A stretch of 64,000 nt of DNA from Gordonia sputi NBRC 100414 (GTDB lineage Bacteria; Actinomycetota; Actinomycetes; Mycobacteriales; Mycobacteriaceae), in assembly GCF_000248055.1 (NCBI RefSeq), contig NZ_BAFC01000022.1, positions 248,001-312,000 on the forward strand. Reading direction: 5' to 3'. The position numbers and the translations under genes are program-made. A model generated the notes under the pieces. It saw nothing but the letters and a program-made list of their open reading frames with translations. It was not told where the DNA came from and searched no databases. Of this stretch, positions 9,091 through 16,685 are shown piece by piece (within the stretch, counting starts at the first letter, position 1; each line of letters begins with the position of its first letter).

Positions 9091-10218
9091 GCCACCGTAG
9101 ATGCCGCGCCTCACGATGAGCGGCTGTAACAGCGTGTCGACGGTCCATCGCGGAAATCGGAAGCGAATTCCGTTGGGGGAGAAGACGTCCAATCCATTGT
9201 CGCTTGGCCCGAACACTGATCCCCACCGGTGCTCGGCCGGGTGATATCGGCGAGTCTCGCAGCCGTCGAGATGAGCGAGAACGTTGCGCGCCACCAGACG
9301 GTCGGCGCGGTTGCGAGCCGAGCCACGCAGGGGATCCGTGTCGGCGACATCCCCGACGGCGAACACTCCCCGGTACCCGGGCACTCCGAGGTCGGCGTCG
9401 ACGCGGACGAATCCTCGGTCGGTCAGCATGTCCGAGGGCAGCCAGGCTGTATTCGGTGACACTCGGCCGACGGCCCACACGATCGCATCCGCGTCGACCG
9501 CCGCTTGTCCGGTGAGGCAGGTGATCGAGCCGGTGCCGATCTCTCCGAGATCGGCGTCGGTTGGCAGGACCGCCCTATGTCCACCGTGTCTGTCGACACC
9601 CAGGGACTCCAGTCGTCTGGCCACCTTGTGGCGCGTGCGGTCGTGGTGTCGGGGGAGGGGTAGCTCACCGGGATGGTAGAGAGCGACCTCCTTCTGAGGC
9701 CAGCGTCGACGCAGTTGGGCGGCAGAACTGCATGCCGCGGCACCCCCACCGACTATCGCTATGGTCTGAGAGTGCGCCAAGCGCTCGTGCACGCCGTGTA
9801 GACCGATGTCGACGTCGTCGCCGTCTTCGAGGACTGGCTGGCGCCAGAATCCGTTGGCGACGCCCGTCGCGATGACGAGCGCGTCGTAGGTGATTGCCTC
9901 AACCGTTCCCGACGGCGTGCGCAGGCGCAGCGTTCGACGATCGTGATCGAGGTCGATGATCTCACCATGACGGATGTCCACCGGATCGAGTCGACGCATC
10001 CGACCGAACTCGACGCGATAGTCGCGAGCCCACCGCTCCGGGTAGGCGATCCGCAGCCCGACTTCCTGGCCGCTCACCAGCGCGGGCCGCATCGAGACTC
10101 CGACGACGCTGCTGCGGCGGGCGAGGTGCATCGCGGTGAGCACGCCGGAATCGCCCATACCTGCGACGACGACACTCCGCGTCCCCCGGTTGTGGGCGAG
10201 CGGCACTGCTGCACTCAC
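9022..10218 (-). CDS. FAD-dependent pyridine nucleotide oxidoreductase (NDH-2/AIF-like)
   Basis: A 398-residue flavoprotein. The N-terminal FAD-binding motif is SVVVAGMGDSG (15-25), the second dinucleotide-binding motif is TIAIVGGGAAA (around 150-160), and the FAD-contact motif GVFAVGDVAD lies near 295. This is the two-dinucleotide-domain layout of type II NADH dehydrogenases and AIF/FSP1-like quinone reductases. No redox-active CxxC is present, so it is not a thioredoxin-reductase-type disulfide enzyme. The last 24 residues are a repetitive Arg/Ser tail encoded by an 18-bp tandem repeat. Start GTG 10218 overlaps the stop of the upstream DUF1295 gene. Confidence 0.8.
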   Translation of the reverse strand: MSAAVPLAHNRGTRSVVVAGMGDSGVLTAMHLARRSSVVGVSMRPALVSGQEVGLRIAYPERWARDYRVEFGRMRRLDPVDIRHGEIIDLDHDRRTLRLRTPSGTVEAITYDALVIATGVANGFWRQPVLEDGDDVDIGLHGVHERLAHSQTIAIVGGGAAACSSAAQLRRRWPQKEVALYHPGELPLPRHHDRTRHKVARRLESLGVDRHGGHRAVLPTDADLGEIGTGSITCLTGQAAVDADAIVWAVGRVSPNTAWLPSDMLTDRGFVRVDADLGVPGYRGVFAVGDVADTDPLRGSARNRADRLVARNVLAHLDGCETRRYHPAEHRWGSVFGPSDNGLDVFSPNGIRFRFPRWTVDTLLQPLIVRRGIYGGVRRSGSVRRSGSALRNNDVRRS

Positions 10219-11132
10219 CCGGGTCGCCCCGCACCGTCGGCGGTCCGGGAACTGAGCCGGGGAAGCGGCAGAAATTTTGGCACACGATCGATGACGTCGG
10301 CGTAGGACGGACGTCGTTCAAGACTGCGCTCTTCCATCATCGGAATGCTCGCCCCGAGGAACATGGCGAGCATCGCGCCCGCACCCACCCACAGCCACCA
10401 CGCGTCCGCGGGCGCAGCGGCAATGCCGAACAGCAGGATCGACACCCAGAACATGAACTCGCCAAAGTAGTTCGGGTGCCGCGACCACGCCCAGAGACCG
10501 ATGTCGACGGTCTGACCGGGCTCGCTCGACCGCCGGAACAGTCTCAACTGTCGGTCGGCGATCGACTCGAGTGCGATCGCCGCGAGACCGACGACGAACG
10601 CGACAACGCTCAACCACATCAGCCCGGCGTCGGCCCTGGTGAGCGCGACGTACGCCGGGATCATCGCGAGAAACACCTGCAACGTGGGGATGAGGTGAAT
10701 GGCGAAGAGGTCGGCGAGGAAGGAGAACTTCCCGGCACGTCCCCGCACCAGCTCGTAACGCCAATCCTCGTGGACCAGCCCGGGAAACGACCTGACCCAG
10801 TTCGCCGTCAGCCGCACGGCCCAGACCACGAGAACGATGCCGAGGAGTGCGCAACGCCACTTCGCTTGGGAGCCACCATGTATGGCGTCGCCCGCGAACC
10901 ACCAGTACAGGGCCAGAAATACCGGGACGACACTCCAGTAGGCGTCGTAGCAACTCGAATTACCGACCGCCCGGCTCACCACGAAGATGACGAGCGTGGC
11001 GAGTACATCGGCAATGAGCGTGTCCGCCCACAGTTGCCCGACACTGGGTCCCCATGTCAACCACAGCAACGCCACCGCCAGGGCAACGACGTACGCGGCG
11101 GTGATCACCACCAACGACGCTCGTCTCCCCAT
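10215..11132 (-). CDS. DUF1295 membrane protein (steroid 5-alpha-reductase C-terminal domain fold)
   Basis: From ATG 11132 the protein has 305 residues and about seven membrane helices. It carries the family motif WAWSRHPNYFGEFMFW near residue 237, which in steroid reductases and ICMT-like enzymes forms part of the NADPH or cofactor site. DUF1295 proteins are suggested membrane reductases of unknown substrate. A longer frame to 11273 would overlap the upstream hydrolase stop and is less likely. The stop overlaps the start of the FAD oxidoreductase, so a flavin/NADPH redox pair at the membrane is plausible. Confidence 0.8.
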   Translation of the reverse strand: MGRRASLVVITAAYVVALAVALLWLTWGPSVGQLWADTLIADVLATLVIFVVSRAVGNSSCYDAYWSVVPVFLALYWWFAGDAIHGGSQAKWRCALLGIVLVVWAVRLTANWVRSFPGLVHEDWRYELVRGRAGKFSFLADLFAIHLIPTLQVFLAMIPAYVALTRADAGLMWLSVVAFVVGLAAIALESIADRQLRLFRRSSEPGQTVDIGLWAWSRHPNYFGEFMFWVSILLFGIAAAPADAWWLWVGAGAMLAMFLGASIPMMEERSLERRPSYADVIDRVPKFLPLPRLSSRTADGAGRPG

Positions 11133-11145
11133 AAGAGGGATGGTG

Positions 11146-12444
11146 TCAGGCGACGCCCCACTTCGCGGCGTTTTGGCTGCGACCGGGCGGCAGCGCGCGT
11201 CGGGGTCGCAGGTGCTCGAGCAGCCAGCGGTAGACGTCGTCGTCGTTGAGGAGGGTGAAATGGCTCGCCCCACCCAGATGCAGTCCGTGCTCGGTAGTGA
11301 ATCCGACGCTGCGAGCGCGACTTTCGCCGCGACCGCTGGGCGTCAGCACCAATCCGTCGCCGATGAACCTGCCCAGGGGATGGTTGGGATCGCGCGTCAA
11401 CGATGCGGTGACGAACAAATGTCGCGCCTGTGGCAGCAGCGGTACCGCGGTGGCGGGATGCTGCCGGAAGGCATCCGGATCCCTCCCACTCCAGTCGTCG
11501 TCGACAAGACTTCCGTGAAAAAGGTCGCGCACTCCTGCGCTGCGTCGTCCGAGCAGGTTGCCGAACGGGGCGGTCACCGAAACCGACCTGAGCGCTCCGG
11601 CCGCAAAGTGCACAGTCCGAGCCAGCGGAGCCCCGAAATGTGGCGTCCCCAAACTCACTGTCTCCGTGACCAATCCGCACCAGTACGCGTCCTGGGTGGC
11701 GGCGCTGTGGCAGGCGCTTCGGATGATCAACCCGCCCATCGAATGTCCGATCAGGGTCAGTCGCGACACAGGCACCGGCCATTGGAGCGTCAGGTCATTG
11801 AGTAGTGCGGCGAGTTCGCGCCCGTTGTCGCTGATGTGGCGCCCGGTGTTGAATCGCAGCCGCACCTCGGTCGCGCCGATATCGGTAGCGAGCCGCTCGC
11901 CATACGTCGGGCGGTTACCTCTGCGCCACGCGTGCTCGGACTCCATGAGGCCGTGCAGAAAGACGACGATGTGCCCGGTAGCCTCCGGAAAAGCCGCGCG
12001 GAGCGCTTCGGCCTCGACCGCCACCGGCATACCGTCGACACGGATCGACATCGGCTGCGCGAGCGGCGAGCGCTGGTCGGCGAGCGAGTCGCCGATCAGC
12101 CCGTCGAGAATGGCGAGCACCAGCGCGCCCCGTGAACCCTCCGATGGCGAGTGGCGTGGTTCCGGGAGTGTGGCACCCACCTCGGCGATGGCTTCCAACA
12201 TTGCGGACAACGACTCGTAGGTCGTGTCGGCTATTGCGTCGTGGACCAGATGTGCCGATCGACTCGACGATCCGCCGAGTCGATCGGTCACCGCAAACAC
12301 ACGATCGGTTACCGCACGATGCACTTTCGCGACACCGCGGATAGCTCCCGCCAGTTCACTGCACCCCAATTGCGCCAGCGCCGCCAGTTCGGTGGGGGCG
12401 ACTTTCTCGGCTGTGGTCACAACCCACAGAGTACAACTGTTCAC
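11146..12444 (-). CDS. Alpha/beta hydrolase (lipase/esterase-like)
   Basis: A 432-residue protein whose first ~140 residues are helical and unassigned. The alpha/beta hydrolase core follows: VVFLHGLMESEHAWRR (oxyanion-hole HG motif, about 150-165) and the nucleophile elbow LIGHSMGGLIIRS (about 232-244, Ser in GHSMG). A late His in TEHGLHLGGASHFTLLND is a candidate for the catalytic triad. The shape resembles triacylglycerol lipase/PGAP1-like esterases. Starts at GTG 12444; GTG 12420 is a possible alternative. It is upstream of DUF1295 by 13 bp. Confidence 0.8.
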   Translation of the reverse strand: MNSCTLWVVTTAEKVAPTELAALAQLGCSELAGAIRGVAKVHRAVTDRVFAVTDRLGGSSSRSAHLVHDAIADTTYESLSAMLEAIAEVGATLPEPRHSPSEGSRGALVLAILDGLIGDSLADQRSPLAQPMSIRVDGMPVAVEAEALRAAFPEATGHIVVFLHGLMESEHAWRRGNRPTYGERLATDIGATEVRLRFNTGRHISDNGRELAALLNDLTLQWPVPVSRLTLIGHSMGGLIIRSACHSAATQDAYWCGLVTETVSLGTPHFGAPLARTVHFAAGALRSVSVTAPFGNLLGRRSAGVRDLFHGSLVDDDWSGRDPDAFRQHPATAVPLLPQARHLFVTASLTRDPNHPLGRFIGDGLVLTPSGRGESRARSVGFTTEHGLHLGGASHFTLLNDDDVYRWLLEHLRPRRALPPGRSQNAAKWGVA

Positions 12445-12493
12445 TCACTTGCGGGAGCCCTCGAAGCAACCGCCAGCCGAGCACACAGGCAGC

Positions 12494-13567
12494 TCACGCG
12501 TCGACGGTCTCGCGGTAGCCGAACTCGACGACATCGACGTCAGAGACGTGCGTGCGGCGCTCACGCCTCAGGCCAAGGCCGTAGAGCACCAGACCACCGA
12601 GAAGCCAGCACCCGAGCACGATGAGCGGATGTGCAATGGCGTTGCCGTTGAAGAATACGACATCCCGCAGGAGCGATCCCGTTGCGCCCGGCGGCAGGAG
12701 CTGGCCGATCGCGCCCCACGGGGTGGGCAGTAGTTCAGGGGCGCTCGAGAGTCCGGACAGCGGGTTGCCGAGGAGTATCAGTGCAATGGCCGCGACGACC
12801 AGACCCGGACCCCCGAGCGCTTCACGAAGGCCGAGCACCGCGAAGCACGTGGCCGCGATTCCGAGCATCGCCGCCAGCGACGTCAGCCAGTAGTTTCCGT
12901 CGAACGTCCCGACAAGGAACTGCAGAATCGCGATCAGCGCGAAGCCGCCGACGACCGACACACCCAGCGCCGCGATAATCCGACCACCCGCCGAACTGAT
13001 CACGAGCATGATCACCATCGCACTGATCCAGCCCCCGAGAGCCAGGGGAAGAGCGCCTGCCGCCAATCCGGCACCGCGCGGGTCCTTCGCCGGGAAACTA
13101 CGCACATCGACGACCTGAGTTTGTGCGCGAGTGGCGTCGGCGACACCTTGTCCCATCGTTTCGATCATCGTTGCCACCGTTGGACTCGCCGCAGAGGCGA
13201 CGAGCACAGTGAGGTCCGCGCCGGGCTTGACGACCAGCGCGCCGTAAATTGCGCGCGTCTCGATCGCGTCGCGCGCAGCCACCTCGTCGGAGTATGCCGT
13301 GACGTCGAACGAGTCACCGGTGAGGCGATCGACCTGACTGACCACCTGCTCAGACCCGACGACCCCGATCGGAACGTGATGAGGCGCCGACCGCGCAGCG
13401 GGAAGCGCGAACATCGTGACCATCACCGACAACAGGACTGCGGTTCCGAGCACGACCGCAATCACTTTGACGGGCGCCGGTGGACCCTTCTTTGCAGGGG
13501 TATCGGTCACGGGGATGTCGGTCGCACTCGTCGCACCGGACGTCGTGGTGGTTTCATCGGCACTCAT
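12494..13567 (-). CDS. ABC-2/YhgE-Pip-like membrane protein (DUF3533-type)
   Basis: The 357-residue protein has a Thr/Ala-rich cytoplasmic N-terminus, one helix (about 33-55), an extracytoplasmic domain of about 110 residues (VPIGVVGSEQV...), and then five to six helices to the end. This one-helix / large outside domain / multi-helix layout matches the YhgE/Pip and ABC-2 permease families. No ATPase partner lies beside it. It is divergent from the TetR gene at 13654, and the 86-bp gap holds two copies of the same operator, so it is very probably under that repressor. Confidence 0.75.
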   Translation of the reverse strand: MSADETTTTSGATSATDIPVTDTPAKKGPPAPVKVIAVVLGTAVLLSVMVTMFALPAARSAPHHVPIGVVGSEQVVSQVDRLTGDSFDVTAYSDEVAARDAIETRAIYGALVVKPGADLTVLVASAASPTVATMIETMGQGVADATRAQTQVVDVRSFPAKDPRGAGLAAGALPLALGGWISAMVIMLVISSAGGRIIAALGVSVVGGFALIAILQFLVGTFDGNYWLTSLAAMLGIAATCFAVLGLREALGGPGLVVAAIALILLGNPLSGLSSAPELLPTPWGAIGQLLPPGATGSLLRDVVFFNGNAIAHPLIVLGCWLLGGLVLYGLGLRRERRTHVSDVDVVEFGYRETVDA

Positions 13568-13585
13568 GGCACCTCCCTCGAATTA

Positions 13586-13600
13586 GATACGGTTCGTTTC
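13586..13600. promoter_or_regulatory. TetR operator copy 1 (near-palindrome)
   Basis: GATACG-GTT-CGTTTC is the same 6-3-6 palindrome as at 13626-13640 with one mismatch in the right arm. It lies 19 bp upstream of the ABC-2-like gene start on the minus strand, where binding would block transcription of that gene. Confidence 0.7.
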
Positions 13601-13625
13601 TTAGCAGAGTAGGACGATCCGATAA

Positions 13626-13640
13626 GATACGCAACGTATC
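13626..13640. promoter_or_regulatory. TetR operator copy 2 (perfect palindrome)
   Basis: GATACG-CAA-CGTATC is a perfect 6-3-6 palindrome lying directly before the Shine-Dalgarno sequence GGAAGGAG (13641-13648) of the tetR gene. A possible -10 (TAAGAT, 13623-13628) overlaps it. It is centred 40 bp from copy 1. The two copies flank both divergent promoters. Confidence 0.75.
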
Positions 13641-13653
13641 GGAAGGAGATTAT

Positions 13654-14289
13654 GTGACCAGACGTCGCCGTGGCACAGAACTCGAAGCAGACATCTTCGA
13701 GGCCGTCCGTGCCGAGATCACCGAACGCGGATACGCCGGCCTCACCTATGAGGGGGTCGCGGCTGCCGCCGGAACGAGCAAGACCGTCCTGTACCGACGC
13801 TGGGACACCAAGGTCGAGATGGTCATGGCAGCGATGGTGGACGTCGCCCGCGAGGTTCTGACCGTCCCGGACACCGGATCGCTCGCCGACGACCTCCGGA
13901 TGGTCCTTGCCCGCATGCGGGTGCGGTTGGCCGAGGTGGGTCCCCGGACGATCCGCTCGCTGCTCGCGGATCTGCCCGAGGGTTCCACGGGTTCTGTCAT
14001 CGGACTCATCACCACGCATGTCGACGAGGTCATGGCTCCCGTGCTCGAGCGCGCTCGCCGACGGGGCGAACTCGGTCCGCACGCGCTTCCGCCTCGCGCC
14101 GCGTCTCTCCCTTTCGATCTCGCCCGGCACGAGGTCTTCATCACCGGCAACATGTCCGAGGACACCATCGACCAGATCATCTCGGTGTGCGTGATCCCGC
14201 TCTGGACGACCTGGACAAATACTCCCGAGTCCGATACTCCCGAGATCGACCGCCACATGACTTCGTCGAGAGGGATGACCCACACATGA
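13654..14289 (+). CDS. TetR-family transcriptional repressor
   Basis: A 211-residue regulator from GTG 13654, with a strong Shine-Dalgarno 5 bases upstream. The N-terminal helix-turn-helix reads GYAGLTYEGVAAAAGTSKTVLYRRW (residues about 28-52, split here by family position), and the C-terminal part is the helical ligand domain. The first residues TRRRRG form the usual basic arm. It precedes and overlaps (ATGA) the UvrA-like gene and is divergent from the ABC-2-like gene. The paired operators in the gap suggest it represses itself, the UvrA-like protein and the membrane protein, and is released by a drug-like ligand (inference). Confidence 0.9.
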   Translation: MTRRRRGTELEADIFEAVRAEITERGYAGLTYEGVAAAAGTSKTVLYRRWDTKVEMVMAAMVDVAREVLTVPDTGSLADDLRMVLARMRVRLAEVGPRTIRSLLADLPEGSTGSVIGLITTHVDEVMAPVLERARRRGELGPHALPPRAASLPFDLARHEVFITGNMSEDTIDQIISVCVIPLWTTWTNTPESDTPEIDRHMTSSRGMTHT

Positions 14290-16655
14290 GTTCGTCAGCA
14301 CCGCCGGCCGCCGCCGATCGTCACGACGAGATACGTGTCGTCGGCGCACGGGTCAACAATCTCAACGACGTGACCGTCGTCCTTCCCAAGCGACGCCTCA
14401 CCGTCTTCACCGGCGTGTCCGGTTCCGGCAAGAGTTCACTCGTCTTCGGCACGGTGGCCGCCGAGTCGCAAAGATTGATCAACGAGACCTACAGCGCATT
14501 CGTTCAGGGATTCATGCCTTCGTTGAATCGGCCGGATGTCGACGTCCTCGACGGACTGACGACCGCAATCATCGTCGACCAGGAGCGTCTCGGTACCGAC
14601 CCGCGCTCGACTGTCGGAACGGCGACGGACGCGAACGCGATGCTCCGCATCCTCTTCAGCCGACTCGGGACTCCACACATCGGTTCGGCGCAGGCGTTCT
14701 CGTTCAACGTCGCTTCTGTCAGTGGCGGGGGCTCCGTCACGACAGAGAAGGCGGGCCGAAAAGTCAAGGAGCAGCGGACTTTCGAGGTCGTCGGCGGAAT
14801 GTGCCCTCGATGTGAGGGCAGGGGATCGATCTCGGATTTCGACCTGACTGCGCTCTATTACGCCTCCAAGTCCATCAACGAAGGCGCGATCACGATCCCC
14901 GGCTACAGCATGGATGGGTGGTACGGGCGCATCTTCCGCGGCTGCGGCTTCTTCGATCCGGACACACCGATCGACAAGTTCACTGCCCGCCAACTCGACG
15001 CCCTGCTGTACAAGGAACCGACACGCATCAAGATCGACGGCATCAACGTCACCTACGAGGGCCTCATCACCAAGATCGGAAAGTCGTTCCTGGCCAAGGA
15101 CAAAGACGCGCTGCAACCCCACATACGGGCATTCGTCGACAGGGCGATCACCTTCTCGATCTGTCCGGACTGCCAGGGGACGCGACTGTCGGAGAAGGCA
15201 CGAAGTTCGACGATCGGCGGTGTCAGCATCGCCGATGCGTGCGCGATGCAGATCACCGATCTCGCCGACTGGGTCGGCTCGCTCGACGAGCCGACACTCG
15301 CACCGCTGCTCGAATCCCTGCGCGCCACGCTCGATTCGTTCGTCGACATCGGTCTCGGATATCTCTCGCTCGACCGCCCGTCCGGGACGCTGTCGGGTGG
15401 AGAGGCGCAGCGTACCAAGATGATTCGCCATCTCGGGTCGGCGCTGACCGACATCACCTACGTCTTCGACGAGCCGACGGTCGGGCTGCATCCACACGAC
15501 ATCGACCGTATGAATCGGCTTCTCCTGCAACTGCGGGACAAGGGCAATACGGTGCTGGTCGTCGAACACAAACCCGAGGTCATTGCCATCGCCGACCACA
15601 TCGTCGACCTCGGACCACGCGCGGGGACCGGTGGGGGCAACGTCGTCTTCGAAGGCGGTGTCGACGACCTGCGCGCAAGCGACACGTTGACCGGACGCCA
15701 CCTCGACGACCGCGCCACCCTCAAACCGCAGGTGCGGGAGCCCAATGGAGCGTTGGAGATTCGCGGCGCGCGTTCGCACAACCTGAAGGACGTCGACGTC
15801 GACTTCCCGCTCGGGGTCCTGTGTGTGGTCACGGGCGTCGCCGGCTCCGGGAAGAGCTCTCTTGTCGACGGATCGCTATCGGGCCGAGACGACGTGATCA
15901 CCGTCGACCAATCCGCCATCAAGGGTTCGCGGCGTAGCAGCCCGGCGACGTACACGGGCCTCCTCGAGCCGATCCGGAAGGCGTTCGCGAAGGCAAACGG
16001 AGTGAAACCTGCTCTGTTCAGCGCCAATTCGGAGGGTGCGTGTCCGAACTGCAAGGGAGCGGGTGTCATCTACACCGATCTCGCGATCATGGCGGGAGTC
16101 GCCGTCACGTGCGAGGTGTGCGAGGGTAAACGATTCCAGCCCGGGGTACTCGACTACACGTTCGGCGGTCGCGACATCTCCGAGGTCCTCCACATGTCGG
16201 TCGATGCGGCGCTCGAATTCTTCTCCGCAGGTGAATCGAAAGTGGCTGCGGCACAGAAGATCCTGGAACGGCTCGCCGACGTCGGACTCGGCTACCTCAC
16301 GATAGGACAACCGCTCACCACGCTCTCCGGCGGGGAGAGACAACGGCTGAAACTCGCGACACACCTCGGGGACAAGGGCGGGATCTTCGTCCTCGACGAG
16401 CCGACGTCGGGTCTGCATCTTGCCGACGTCGAGCAACTGCTGGGGCTCCTCGACAGCCTCGTCGACGGTGGTAGATCGGTAATCGTGATCGAGCATCACC
16501 AGGCGGTGATGGCTCATGCCGATTGGATCGTCGACCTCGGTCCGGGCGCCGGTCACGACGGCGGGCGGGTGGTATTCGAGGGCACGCCGGCCGATCTCGT
16601 CTCAGCACGTTCGACGCTGACCGCCCAGCATCTCGCCGACTACGTGAAGAACTGA
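14286..16655 (+). CDS. UvrA2/DrrC-like tandem-ABC ATPase (drug-resistance UvrA paralogue)
   Basis: A 789-residue protein with two ABC ATPase halves. Walker A motifs are GVSGSGKSS (43-51) and GVAGSGKSS (about 517-525); signature motifs are LSGGEAQR and LSGGERQR; Walker B motifs are YVFDEPTVGLH and FVLDEPTSGLH. Zinc-type cysteine pairs CPRC, CPDC, CPNC and CEVC are present. It is much shorter than canonical UvrA (about 950) and appears to lack the UvrB-binding insertion, like UvrA2 and Streptomyces DrrC, which confers resistance to DNA-intercalating daunorubicin. Start ATG 14286 overlaps the tetR stop, giving a coupled repressor-resistance pair. Confidence 0.88.
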   Translation: MSSSAPPAAADRHDEIRVVGARVNNLNDVTVVLPKRRLTVFTGVSGSGKSSLVFGTVAAESQRLINETYSAFVQGFMPSLNRPDVDVLDGLTTAIIVDQERLGTDPRSTVGTATDANAMLRILFSRLGTPHIGSAQAFSFNVASVSGGGSVTTEKAGRKVKEQRTFEVVGGMCPRCEGRGSISDFDLTALYYASKSINEGAITIPGYSMDGWYGRIFRGCGFFDPDTPIDKFTARQLDALLYKEPTRIKIDGINVTYEGLITKIGKSFLAKDKDALQPHIRAFVDRAITFSICPDCQGTRLSEKARSSTIGGVSIADACAMQITDLADWVGSLDEPTLAPLLESLRATLDSFVDIGLGYLSLDRPSGTLSGGEAQRTKMIRHLGSALTDITYVFDEPTVGLHPHDIDRMNRLLLQLRDKGNTVLVVEHKPEVIAIADHIVDLGPRAGTGGGNVVFEGGVDDLRASDTLTGRHLDDRATLKPQVREPNGALEIRGARSHNLKDVDVDFPLGVLCVVTGVAGSGKSSLVDGSLSGRDDVITVDQSAIKGSRRSSPATYTGLLEPIRKAFAKANGVKPALFSANSEGACPNCKGAGVIYTDLAIMAGVAVTCEVCEGKRFQPGVLDYTFGGRDISEVLHMSVDAALEFFSAGESKVAAAQKILERLADVGLGYLTIGQPLTTLSGGERQRLKLATHLGDKGGIFVLDEPTSGLHLADVEQLLGLLDSLVDGGRSVIVIEHHQAVMAHADWIVDLGPGAGHDGGRVVFEGTPADLVSARSTLTAQHLADYVKN

Positions 16656-16685
16656 ACCGCCCGACTCACCCGGCGCTACGGTGTC

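Noticed and set aside
11133-11273. Longer DUF1295 protein starting at 11273
   Set aside because: The extra residues overlap the 3' end of the lipase-like gene and do not look like a membrane-protein N-terminus; ATG 11132 begins directly at the first helix.
14436-15779. 447-residue minus-strand frame inside the UvrA-like gene
   Set aside because: It is antisense to both ATPase halves and lacks any motif.
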